Under the pieces are notes generated by a model, which did not search any database, was not told the DNA's origin, and saw only the letters and a list, made by a program, of their open reading frames with translations. Shown piece after piece: positions 1 to 5,789 of a stretch of 13,370 bases of DNA. A program made the position numbers and the translations under genes. Location: the NCBI GenBank assembly GCA_024404125.1, contig JAKSQL010000015.1:1-13370 (forward strand), written 5' to 3'. Every line of letters starts with the position of its first letter. The first letter of the stretch is position 1. This DNA is from Clostridia bacterium. GTDB lineage: Bacteria; Bacillota; Clostridia; Oscillospirales; Acutalibacteraceae.

Positions 1-63
1 CTGCGTGAATCCGGCAAGCTTCCTATAACCTGCTATTCTTTGATTGATTGATTTCTCTTCCAT
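1..63 (-). CDS. N-terminal fragment of an XRE/Cro-type helix-turn-helix regulator (cut by window edge)
   Basis: Reading the minus strand from an ATG at 63-61 gives 21 codons with no stop before the window edge: MEEKSINQRIAGYRKLAGFT followed by Q. The pattern INxRIAxYRKLAGxTQ is typical of helix 1 and the start of helix 2 in XRE-family DNA-binding domains. A GGGAGAAG-like ribosome binding site lies just upstream (about 67-75). Only the first part of the domain is visible, so the effector or multimerisation part and the target are unknown. The gene points away from the tRNA. No clear promoter sits directly in front of it; a minus-strand promoter-like site at 256-284 is the best candidate, but it would require transcription antisense through the tRNA. 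Confidence 0.55.
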   Translation of the reverse strand, partial: MEEKSINQRIAGYRKLAGFTQ

Positions 64-85
64 AATTCTTCTCCCAAATAAACTC

Positions 86-114
86 TTGACTAAAAGAAGT
101 ATTGAATGTATAAT
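86..114 (+). promoter_or_regulatory. Sigma-A promoter of the tRNA-Thr gene
   Basis: TTGACT at 86-91 and a perfect TATAAT at 109-114 are separated by 17 bases. The expected transcription start is near 121, a few bases before the mature tRNA 5' end at 126. This fits a strong, dedicated promoter for a single-tRNA transcript. Confidence 0.8.
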
Positions 115-125
115 AAATCTTGCTT

Positions 126-201
126 GCTGAAGTGGCTCAGATGGTAGAGCAGCTGATTCGTAATCAGCAGATCGTGGGTTCGAGTCCCATCTTCAGCTCC
201 A
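126..201 (+). tRNA. tRNA-Thr (anticodon CGT)
   Basis: The cloverleaf folds completely. The acceptor stem is GCTGAAG with CTTCAGC, the D stem is GCTC with GAGC, and the anticodon stem is GCTGA with TCAGC around the loop TTCGTAA. The T stem is GTGGG with CCCAT around TTCGAGT. The anticodon is CGT, which reads the threonine codon ACG. The discriminator base is T198 and the CCA end is encoded (199-201). It stands alone between its own promoter (86-114) and terminator (207-246). The fold and anticodon are read directly from the sequence. Confidence 0.97.
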
Positions 202-206
202 TTAGG

Positions 207-246
207 GAGACTTTTTATCCTGCTTTGGATAGAGTCTCTTTTTTTA
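207..246 (+). terminator. Rho-independent terminator of the tRNA-Thr gene
   Basis: GAGACT (207-212) pairs with AGTCTC (233-238), and inside it TATCC (216-220) pairs with GGATA (227-231). The hairpin is followed by eight T residues (239-246). It begins six bases after the tRNA CCA end. There is no equivalent T-run on the minus strand, so it should work in one direction only. Confidence 0.78.
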
Positions 247-255
247 TTCCATTAT

Positions 256-284
256 ATTTTACATAAAATGTCGAAAAATGTCAA
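256..284 (-). promoter_or_regulatory. Promoter-like site on the minus strand, pointing at the tRNA and the XRE gene
   Basis: On the minus strand TTGACA (284-279) and TAAAAT (261-256) are 17 bases apart, a near-consensus sigma-A arrangement. A transcript from here would start near 249, run antisense through the tRNA terminator and the tRNA, and reach the XRE-type gene that starts at 63. It could be that gene's promoter with a leader of about 185 bases, or a chance match in AT-rich DNA. The rest of 247-324 shows no other structure I can support. Confidence 0.35.
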
Positions 285-324
285 GAAAACAAAACATACG
301 TCTAAATTACGGCAGTAATATCAC

Positions 325-352
325 TTGACAAAATATAGTATGTCGGTAAAAT
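325..352 (+). promoter_or_regulatory. Sigma-A promoter of the dihydroxyacetone kinase operon
   Basis: A consensus TTGACA (325-330) and TAAAAT (347-352) are 16 bases apart, placing the start near 358-360. The ribosome binding site of dhaK (AGGAG, 368-372) follows directly, so the leader is too short for a riboswitch. I see no convincing catabolite-responsive (cre) site and no DhaR/DhaS-type regulator gene in the window. Confidence 0.7.
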
Positions 353-383
353 AATATATAGACAGAGAGGAGTTTGATTTTTT

Positions 384-1373
384 ATGAAAAAGTTTATAAA
401 TGAAGTAGGCAATGTAGAAAAAGAAATGATACAGGGGATACTCAAAGCATATCCCGATAAGATAGACGTAATTGACAGTGAGGGTACATTTGTCCGTAAA
501 GAAAAGAATGATAATAAAGTCGCTGTTATAAGCGGTGGCGGAAGCGGACACGAGCCGTCATTTGCGGGTTATGTAGGCAAGGGTATGCTTGATGCCGCGG
601 TTGCGGGAGCAATTTATACCTCCCCCGCGGCAGACCGTATTTATGAGGCGATAAAGGCGGTTGCTACAAGCAAAGGTGTGCTTATGATACCAATGAATTA
701 TACGGGCGATATTATGAATTTTGAAATGGCAGCCGAAATGGCGCAAATGGAGGGTGTTATCACCGATATGGTCGTTACGAATGACGATGTCGCAGTAGAT
801 AACAGTCTTTATACAGTAGGTCGCCGCGGTGTTGCGGGTACGGTTTTGGTACATAAAGTAGCAGGCGCTATGGCGGAAACCGGCGCATCTCTTGATGAGG
901 TAAAAGCGGTAGCCGAGCGGGCAAATTCAAACGTTCGCACTATGGGTGTGGCAATAAATCCAAGCACCATTCCCGCCGCAGGTAAGCCGGGATTTGTACT
1001 CGGTGACGATGAAATGGAATTCGGAATAGGAATTCACGGTGAGCCGGGAGTAAGGAAAGAAAAGTTAAAGTCCGCAAACGAGATAGTTGATATGTTGCTT
1101 GAAAAGATTTTAGATGATTTAGATTATACGGGCAGTGAGGTTGCGCTTATGGTAAACGGCTCGGGTGGTACGCCGCTTATGGAACTGTATCTCATCAATA
1201 ATTATGCGCATGATGTCTTAAAGAATAAGGGCATAAGTGTCTATAAGACCTTTGTAGGTAACTATATGACCTCTATTGAGCAGGAGGGCTTTTCACTTAC
1301 CTTACTTAAATTAGATGGGCAACTTAAGGAACTTCTTGACGCTCCCTGTGATACTGCCGCAATGAAAATATAA
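384..1373 (+). CDS. dhaK: Dihydroxyacetone kinase, substrate-binding subunit DhaK (PTS-dependent type)
   Basis: DhaK holds dihydroxyacetone as a covalent hemiaminal on a histidine while DhaL-bound ADP/ATP phosphorylates it to dihydroxyacetone phosphate in the cytoplasm. The protein has 329 residues, slightly shorter than E. coli DhaK (about 356). The GGGSGHEPSFAGYVGKG motif places His56, NYTGDI places Asp109, and the GIGIHGEPG motif places His218. These are the same positions as the E. coli catalytic residues. A second conserved segment, MVNGSGGTPLMELY, lies near residues 257-270. The ATG at 384 is preceded by AGGAG (368-372). It is the first gene of a five-gene phosphorelay operon; dhaL begins 13 bases after its stop. 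No sign of damage. Confidence 0.97.
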   Translation: MKKFINEVGNVEKEMIQGILKAYPDKIDVIDSEGTFVRKEKNDNKVAVISGGGSGHEPSFAGYVGKGMLDAAVAGAIYTSPAADRIYEAIKAVATSKGVLMIPMNYTGDIMNFEMAAEMAQMEGVITDMVVTNDDVAVDNSLYTVGRRGVAGTVLVHKVAGAMAETGASLDEVKAVAERANSNVRTMGVAINPSTIPAAGKPGFVLGDDEMEFGIGIHGEPGVRKEKLKSANEIVDMLLEKILDDLDYTGSEVALMVNGSGGTPLMELYLINNYAHDVLKNKGISVYKTFVGNYMTSIEQEGFSLTLLKLDGQLKELLDAPCDTAAMKI

Positions 1374-1386
1374 AAGGAAATCTGAT

Positions 1387-2007
1387 ATGAACACGGAAAA
1401 ATTATTTGAAATTCTCTCTGATATGCATCAAACAATGGAGCAGGAGAAAGACTTTCTTACCGAACTTGACAATGCTATTGCTGACGGTGACCACGGTATA
1501 AATATGGCAAAGGGTTTGGCCGCCGTCCAAGAAAAGATTGAAGGTCTTAAAGGGCAAAGGATAGGTGCCGTGCTTAAATCGGTAGGTATGACTTTGGTAT
1601 CGGCGGTCGGCGGTTCTGCGGGTCCGCTTTACGGGACGGCATTTATGAAAGCCGGTATGTTAATGTCGGATAAGCAAACTATGGATATAAACGACTTTTT
1701 GGCTTGTATGGATGCGGCGGTCGAAGGAGTTATGGCGCGTGGCCGTTCAACCGAGGGCGAAAAGACCATGCTTGATGCAATGATACCCGCTCTTAATGCA
1801 ATGAAAAAGGCAAACTCCGAAAATTTACCGCCGAAAGCAGTACTTGAAGCAGGTGTTGCCGCGGCGAAATGCGGAGTTGAATATACCAAAACGATTGCCG
1901 CCACAAAGGGCAGGGCAAGTTATATAGGCGAAAGAAGTATAGGTCACCAAGACCCCGGAGCAACCTCTTTTACATATTTGCTTGATGTTGTGGCAAATGC
2001 AATTTAA
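1387..2007 (+). CDS. dhaL: Dihydroxyacetone kinase, ADP-binding subunit DhaL
   Basis: DhaL carries a tightly bound nucleotide that is rephosphorylated by DhaM and passes the phosphate to dihydroxyacetone on DhaK. The 206-residue length is normal for the family. The magnesium-binding aspartates are visible as Asp28, Asp33 and Asp35 in LDNAIADGDHGINM. Further family motifs are GGSAGPLYGTAF (about 75-86), GRSTEGEKTM (about 119-128) and GHQDPGATSF close to the C-terminus. The start is ATG at 1387 behind AAAAGGAAAT. It lies between dhaK and dhaM, all in the same orientation with short gaps. The presence of dhaM next door indicates the PTS-driven form and not the ATP-driven, single-chain form. Confidence 0.96.
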   Translation: MNTEKLFEILSDMHQTMEQEKDFLTELDNAIADGDHGINMAKGLAAVQEKIEGLKGQRIGAVLKSVGMTLVSAVGGSAGPLYGTAFMKAGMLMSDKQTMDINDFLACMDAAVEGVMARGRSTEGEKTMLDAMIPALNAMKKANSENLPPKAVLEAGVAAAKCGVEYTKTIAATKGRASYIGERSIGHQDPGATSFTYLLDVVANAI

Positions 2008-2029
2008 GGATTTGCTTAAGGAGTAAAAA

Positions 2030-2410
2030 ATGGTTGGAATAGTAATTGTTTCGCATAGCGAAAAATTAGCGTCAGGCGTGTTGGATGCCACCAAAATAAT
2101 GGCAGACGGTTGCCCTGTTGCAATAGCGGGCGGCGCGGATGACGGCGGCTACGGTACAAGTTACGAAAAAATCCGTAATGCAATAGAAAGTGTTTATTCA
2201 AAAAGCGGTGTTATCGTGCTTGTTGATATGGGAAGCGCGGTTATGACCGCGGAAATGGTAATCGAAGATATGGGATACGGTAACGTTTTACTTGTTGACT
2301 GTCCTATTGCGGAGGGTGCGATAGCGGCGTCTGTAGCATCGTTTTGCGGAGACGGTCTCGAAGAAGTAAAAAATCAGGCACTTTCCGCAAAGACGGAAGC
2401 GAAATGGTGA
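2030..2410 (+). CDS. dhaM: PTS phosphotransfer subunit DhaM, single EIIA(Man)-like domain
   Basis: DhaM takes phosphate from HPr and passes it to the nucleotide on DhaL. The 126-residue protein is one EIIA domain of the mannose type. The phosphorylated histidine is His9 in MVGIVIVSHS, at the same position as in E. coli DhaM. Other conserved stretches are GVIVLVDMGSAVMTAEM and LVDCPIAEGAIAASV. In E. coli this domain is fused to HPr- and Enzyme-I-like domains; here it stands alone and the next two genes supply those parts. AAGGAG precedes the ATG. The stop codon is only three bases before the HPr start, so translation is probably coupled. Confidence 0.94.
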   Translation: MVGIVIVSHSEKLASGVLDATKIMADGCPVAIAGGADDGGYGTSYEKIRNAIESVYSKSGVIVLVDMGSAVMTAEMVIEDMGYGNVLLVDCPIAEGAIAASVASFCGDGLEEVKNQALSAKTEAKW

Positions 2411-2413
2411 AAA

Positions 2414-2671
2414 ATGAAAGAATTTGAGTATAAAATAAAAGATGCCGTAGGGCTTCACGCAAGACCTGCGGGGCTACTCGTGCAAAAAGCGAAAAACTAT
2501 AAAAGTACTGTTACGATTTTTGCAAACGGCAAACAGTGTGAAGCCACGCGGCTTATGGCGCTTATGGCAATGTGTATCAAGTGCGGTACGGTTGTTAAGG
2601 TTACAGTTGATGGCGAAGACGAGCAAACCTGCATAGAAGAGATGAAAACATTTTTTATTGAAAATTTGTAA
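2414..2671 (+). CDS. HPr-like phosphocarrier dedicated to the Dha system (Ser46 replaced by Arg)
   Basis: HPr carries phosphate from Enzyme I to an EIIA domain, here most likely DhaM. The 85-residue length is standard. The active site is intact: His15 and Arg17 in DAVGLHARPAG. The regulatory site is not. The segment aligned with the usual KSIM/KSLF reads TRLM, so residue 46, normally the serine phosphorylated by HPr kinase, is Arg46. The flanking Thr45 is a poor substitute. This predicts that the protein cannot act as a CcpA corepressor through P-Ser-HPr, although it can still take part in the relay. It also has several cysteines (42, 54, 57, 73). No clear Shine-Dalgarno sequence separates it from dhaM. 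Confidence 0.93.
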   Translation: MKEFEYKIKDAVGLHARPAGLLVQKAKNYKSTVTIFANGKQCEATRLMALMAMCIKCGTVVKVTVDGEDEQTCIEEMKTFFIENL

Positions 2672-2683
2672 AGGTATGATAAG

Positions 2684-4222
2684 ATGATATGTTTGCAAGG
2701 TAAGGTTATATGCGGCGGTACTGCTTTCGGTACCGCATATATTTCAGACCGCAAAACGCAGGGTGAAAATAAAACTGAATTGCAAGATAAAGCAACCGAA
2801 CTTAAAAAGTTGGACATTGCGATTTCTTCCGTAAAGCAAGAACTTACAAACAGTATCAAAAGTGCGGAGAACGCCGCAGAAAAGGATATATTCGAAGTTC
2901 ACCGTATGATGCTTGAAGACGAAGATTTTTCGGATTTCCTTCATGCTGCCGTTAATAATGACGGACTTTCGGCACAAACAGCCATAAAAAATGCCGAGCA
3001 ATATTTTTCACAGATGTTTAAAGATACAAAAGACGATTATATGATTGCCCGTATAGACGATATACGTGACGTTTGTGCACGCCTTACCGCTTTTCTTAAC
3101 GGCGAAAAAACGTCTTTAAATCAAAAAGGTCCTGCGGTGCTTGTATCAGAAGAACTGTTACCGAGCGATTTAATAAATTTCGGCACAAAAAACATTATAG
3201 GTATAGTGATATCCTCGGGGGCTGTCTATTCTCACGTTTCCATTCTTATAAGAGAACTCGGTATTCCCGCCGTTATTTGCGAAGATATTTCGGATATAAA
3301 GTCGGGAACTGAAATATTGGTAAACGGCGACAACGGTACGGTTATTCTTGAACCGGATAATAAAACCTTATGTGAGTTTAAGCATATTAAATCTACTCAC
3401 ACTGAAAGCAAAGTACCAAACTTTAATAAATTGCCGTGTACGGTGTATGTTAATATAGGTGACATTAAGGAAATAAGTGACGAACTGTTTAATAGGTGTG
3501 ACGGTATAGGTCTATTCCGTACCGAGTATCTTTACGTAGGCAAAAGCACTTTGCCGAGCGAGGAAGAACAATTTTCAATTTATAAAGAGTTACTTATTAA
3601 GGCAAACGGTAAAAACGTAACCGTTCGCACCTTTGATATCGGCTCGGATAAATCCTGCGAGGCGTTACCCTTAAAAAAGGAAGAAAATCCTGCGCTCGGA
3701 ATCAGAGGACTTCGGGTATATTCTCTTTATCCCGAGGTGTTTAAAATACAGATTAAAGCATTGCTTCGCGCCGCGGTATACGGAAATTTAAGCATAATGT
3801 ATCCTATGGTAACGTCTTTAGAAGAAATAGAGGAAATACATAGTATAATTTCAGATGTTGCAGAGGAACTTAAAAGTAAGGGTGTACCGTATAAAATGCC
3901 TATTAAGGGCGCGATGATAGAAACACCCGCCGCGGCGCTTTTATCCGATGAAATAGCAAAAGCGGTTGATTTTCTTTCTCTCGGTACAAATGACCTTACA
4001 CAGTATACTCTTGCTCTTGACCGTGAGTACGGTGATCTTGAAAAATTTTCCGATAAAAACTTTAAAGCGGTAATTTCTTTAATAAAAATTGCAACCGAAA
4101 ATGCGCATAAGAACGGTATAAAAATAGGAATTTGCGGCGAATTGGCTTCAAATGCCGAATTTAGTGATACATGGATAAAACTCGGTATAGATTATCTTTC
4201 GGTTTTACCGTCGGTACTTTAA
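2684..4222 (+). CDS. ptsI: PTS Enzyme I (phosphoenolpyruvate-protein phosphotransferase), short C-terminus
   Basis: Enzyme I autophosphorylates from PEP and passes phosphate to HPr. Visible features in order are the N-terminal start MICLQGKVICGGTAFG, the phosphorylated His184 in VYSHVSILIRELGIPAV, Arg279 in GIGLFRTEYLY, and Arg315 in RTFDIGSDK. MIETPAAALL, LSLGTNDLTQYTLALDR and Cys484 in GICGELA follow. The spacing of Arg279, Arg315 and Cys484 matches E. coli Arg296, Arg332 and Cys502. At 512 residues it is about 60 shorter than usual, and roughly 45 of those are missing after the cysteine, where the last helices of the PEP-binding barrel should be. The bases after the stop encode nothing similar in other frames, so this is not a simple frameshift. 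The loop before His184 (SGAVYSH) differs from the common GGxTSH. Confidence 0.93.
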   Translation: MICLQGKVICGGTAFGTAYISDRKTQGENKTELQDKATELKKLDIAISSVKQELTNSIKSAENAAEKDIFEVHRMMLEDEDFSDFLHAAVNNDGLSAQTAIKNAEQYFSQMFKDTKDDYMIARIDDIRDVCARLTAFLNGEKTSLNQKGPAVLVSEELLPSDLINFGTKNIIGIVISSGAVYSHVSILIRELGIPAVICEDISDIKSGTEILVNGDNGTVILEPDNKTLCEFKHIKSTHTESKVPNFNKLPCTVYVNIGDIKEISDELFNRCDGIGLFRTEYLYVGKSTLPSEEEQFSIYKELLIKANGKNVTVRTFDIGSDKSCEALPLKKEENPALGIRGLRVYSLYPEVFKIQIKALLRAAVYGNLSIMYPMVTSLEEIEEIHSIISDVAEELKSKGVPYKMPIKGAMIETPAAALLSDEIAKAVDFLSLGTNDLTQYTLALDREYGDLEKFSDKNFKAVISLIKIATENAHKNGIKIGICGELASNAEFSDTWIKLGIDYLSVLPSVL

Positions 4223-4247
4223 AACTGTTATTTTGAAGGTGTTAATT

Positions 4248-4802
4248 ATGAAAAAACTTTTTTCGGCAGTTGTTATTGCTGCGGTTATACTTTCGCTTGT
4301 AGGGTGCGGAGGTATTAGGGTGAGCGATGAGGAAATAAAAAATGCCAAACTTTATAATGAAATAAACAATAACTCTTATAAAGACTATCTTTACGATGCT
4401 TTCGGCGATAAAGAAGCGGTCGAAAAGCAACTTGAAAAAGTATGGCTTCCGGTAAAAGAAAAGGAAGTAAAGGCATACGTGGAGGAGTTAAAAAAGATAT
4501 ACAATTTCTGTAAAGAAAAAGGCATACTTGCCGACACTGAAACCGTAAATCGCTTTGTTGATAAATCCGTTACACAGTTAAAATCGGACCAAAGTCAATC
4601 AAGTTATTATAAACATCTTAAAAACACACTTAAAGAAAAGAAAATTTCTTTTAATGAGTACGTAAAGCTTGTAAAGGGGCAGTATCGGTACATCTACAAC
4701 AAGGGATTGCTTGAACAAAGTTTTAGAAATGACGGTTATAACAGCAAAAGCAAAAAGTCATTTGAAGAACAGTTTAAAGAATATATTGAAAGCATAGATT
4801 AA
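4248..4802 (+). CDS. Small lipoprotein of unknown function at the end of the dha operon
   Basis: I do not recognise this 184-residue protein as a named gene. It has a lipoprotein signal: MKK, a hydrophobic stretch at residues 4-18, then the lipobox LVGC with Cys20 as the lipidated residue. The mature part is hydrophilic and rich in lysine and glutamate, with long predicted helices. The section KEVKAYVEELKKIYNFCKEK (about 75-95) and what follows recalls the helical N-terminal part of SurA/PrsA-like chaperones, but no rotamase domain is present; this is a weak resemblance. The ATG at 4248 was preferred over an upstream in-frame TTG at 4233 because the ribosome binding site GAAGGTG (4235-4241) lies between them. 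It follows ptsI by 25 bases and is probably cotranscribed with it. Confidence 0.75.
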   Translation: MKKLFSAVVIAAVILSLVGCGGIRVSDEEIKNAKLYNEINNNSYKDYLYDAFGDKEAVEKQLEKVWLPVKEKEVKAYVEELKKIYNFCKEKGILADTETVNRFVDKSVTQLKSDQSQSSYYKHLKNTLKEKKISFNEYVKLVKGQYRYIYNKGLLEQSFRNDGYNSKSKKSFEEQFKEYIESID

Positions 4803-4826
4803 AATCATAACCGTTTCGGTTTAAAT
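4797..4826 (+). promoter_or_regulatory. Possible sigma-F-type promoter for sigG
   Basis: GATTA (4797-4801) and GGTTTAAAT (4818-4826) are 16 bases apart. Compared with the B. subtilis sigma-F pattern (GyWTA, then GGnnAnAnT) each element has one mismatch. The site overlaps the lipoprotein stop codon, and the expected start is just in front of the hairpin that covers the sigG ribosome binding site. Forespore promoters are short and degenerate, so this is only suggestive. Confidence 0.3.
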
Positions 4827-4827
4827 G

Positions 4828-4879
4828 GCATTCCCTCCGGTAATACTTAATTTAAGAATTATCGGAGGTGCTTTTTTTG
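4828..4879 (+). promoter_or_regulatory. Hairpin burying the sigG ribosome binding site, with terminator-like T-run
   Basis: CCTCCGGTAAT (4834-4844) pairs with ATTATCGGAGG (4858-4868): eleven pairs including one G-U. The stem continues above an A-A mismatch with CTT and AAG around a short loop, and can be lengthened at its foot by GCA (4828-4830) with TGC (4869-4871). The 3' arm contains the whole Shine-Dalgarno sequence GGAGG (4864-4868). Seven Ts follow (4872-4878) and run into the TTG start codon (4877-4879). It therefore has the form of both an intrinsic terminator for the upstream operon and an RBS-occluding leader. A conserved RBS-occluding hairpin that lowers sigG translation is known in B. 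subtilis. Confidence 0.72.
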
Positions 4880-5641
4880 TATAACGGAAAGGTAGAAATT
4901 TGCGGAGTTGACACTTCAAAACTGCCGCGTCTTAAAGAAAAGGAAACGGAAGAATTGCTTAAAAGTGCGCGAGGCGGCAACGAAAACTCCCGCGATATGC
5001 TCATAAACGGCAATTTAAGATTGGTGTTAAGCGTTGTAAAGCGCTTTTGGGGACGCGGCGAAAACCCCGATGATTTGTTTCAGGTGGGGTGCATAGGTCT
5101 TATTAAGTCAATAGATAATTTCGATATAACGCAAAATGTTAAGTTTTCCACCTACGCGGTGCCGATGATTATCGGCGAAATAAGACGGTATTTAAGGGAT
5201 AATAACGCTGTAAGGGTGAGCCGTTCCATTAAGGATACCGCCTATAAAGCGATGCAGGCAAAAGAAAAACTTATGAACGAAAAACAAAAAGAACCGACTG
5301 CAAGCGAGATAGCAAAAGAACTTGGTGTTTCGCGGGAAGAGGTTGTAATAGCACTCGAGAGTATAGTAGAGCCGATATCGCTTTACGACCCCGTTTATTC
5401 AGACGGCGGCGATACCATATACGTTCTTGATCAGATAGGAGATAATAATGACGATAATAATTGGCTTGACGAAATATCTTTAAAAGAAGCAATAAAAAAT
5501 CTCTCTCCCAGAGAAAAGAGCATACTTTCGTTAAGATTTATGCAGGGCAAAACACAAATGGAGGTTTCAAAAGAGATAGGAATAAGTCAGGCACAGGTAT
5601 CACGTCTTGAAAAATGCGCTCTTGATAAAATACGGAATTAG
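4877..5641 (+). CDS. sigG: RNA polymerase sigma-G factor (late forespore)
   Basis: Sigma-G directs late gene expression in the forespore during endospore formation. The protein begins with the sigma-G signature KVEICGVDTSKLPRL, which sigma-F lacks. It continues with NGNLRLVLSVVKRF, DDLFQVGCIGLIKSIDNFD and FSTYAVPMIIGEIRRYLRD (region 2), and ends with the region 4 helix-turn-helix GKTQMEVSKEIGISQAQVSR. With a TTG start at 4877 it has 254 residues, close to B. subtilis SigG (about 260). TTG at 4877 was chosen because GGAGG (4864-4868) lies eight bases in front; an in-frame GTG at 4868 overlaps that ribosome binding site. spoIIGA and sigE, its usual upstream neighbours, are not beside it; it follows the dha operon instead. 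It ends with TAG just before a strong terminator. Confidence 0.95.
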   Translation: MYNGKVEICGVDTSKLPRLKEKETEELLKSARGGNENSRDMLINGNLRLVLSVVKRFWGRGENPDDLFQVGCIGLIKSIDNFDITQNVKFSTYAVPMIIGEIRRYLRDNNAVRVSRSIKDTAYKAMQAKEKLMNEKQKEPTASEIAKELGVSREEVVIALESIVEPISLYDPVYSDGGDTIYVLDQIGDNNDDNNWLDEISLKEAIKNLSPREKSILSLRFMQGKTQMEVSKEIGISQAQVSRLEKCALDKIRN

Positions 5642-5656
5642 AACAGAGATAAAGTT

Positions 5657-5690
5657 ACTGCCCGAGTGCTTTAAGCACTCGGGCAGTTTT
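5657..5690 (+). terminator. Rho-independent terminator after sigG
   Basis: A perfect 13-base-pair stem, ACTGCCCGAGTGC (5657-5669) with GCACTCGGGCAGT (5675-5687), closes a five-base loop TTTAA and is followed by TTTT. It starts 16 bases after the sigG stop. It lies in the convergent gap with the minus-strand degV gene, but the opposite side has only a weak T-run, so action in both directions is uncertain. The remaining 5691-5789 holds nothing further that I can support. Confidence 0.92.
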
Positions 5691-5789
5691 ATATATAATG
5701 GGGTAAAATCGGTAATTTACAGATAGAACAGCACTACCGCCGATAATCAGGATATCCTAAATAAACCCCTGCAATATACTATGCAAAAA

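Noticed and set aside
126..201. tRNA-Thr as an integration site for a mobile element
   Set aside because: No integrase gene and no second copy of the tRNA 3' end is visible in the window.
265..284. Two copies of AAATGTC in close succession before the dha promoter
   Set aside because: The copies are very short and partly explained by the minus-strand promoter-like site; there is no repeated array or known operator pattern.
321..383. cre site or DhaR/DhaS-type operator at the dha promoter
   Set aside because: No sequence resembling the known cre pattern or a convincing palindrome is present between the promoter and dhaK.
4233..4247. Upstream TTG start for the lipoprotein
   Set aside because: It would put the ribosome binding site GAAGGTG inside the coding region and add residues before an already typical lipoprotein signal.
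5749..5758. Palindrome AGGATATCCT in the gap between sigG and degV
   Set aside because: It has ten bases with no loop and no link to a promoter or T-run; a match of this size is easily due to chance.
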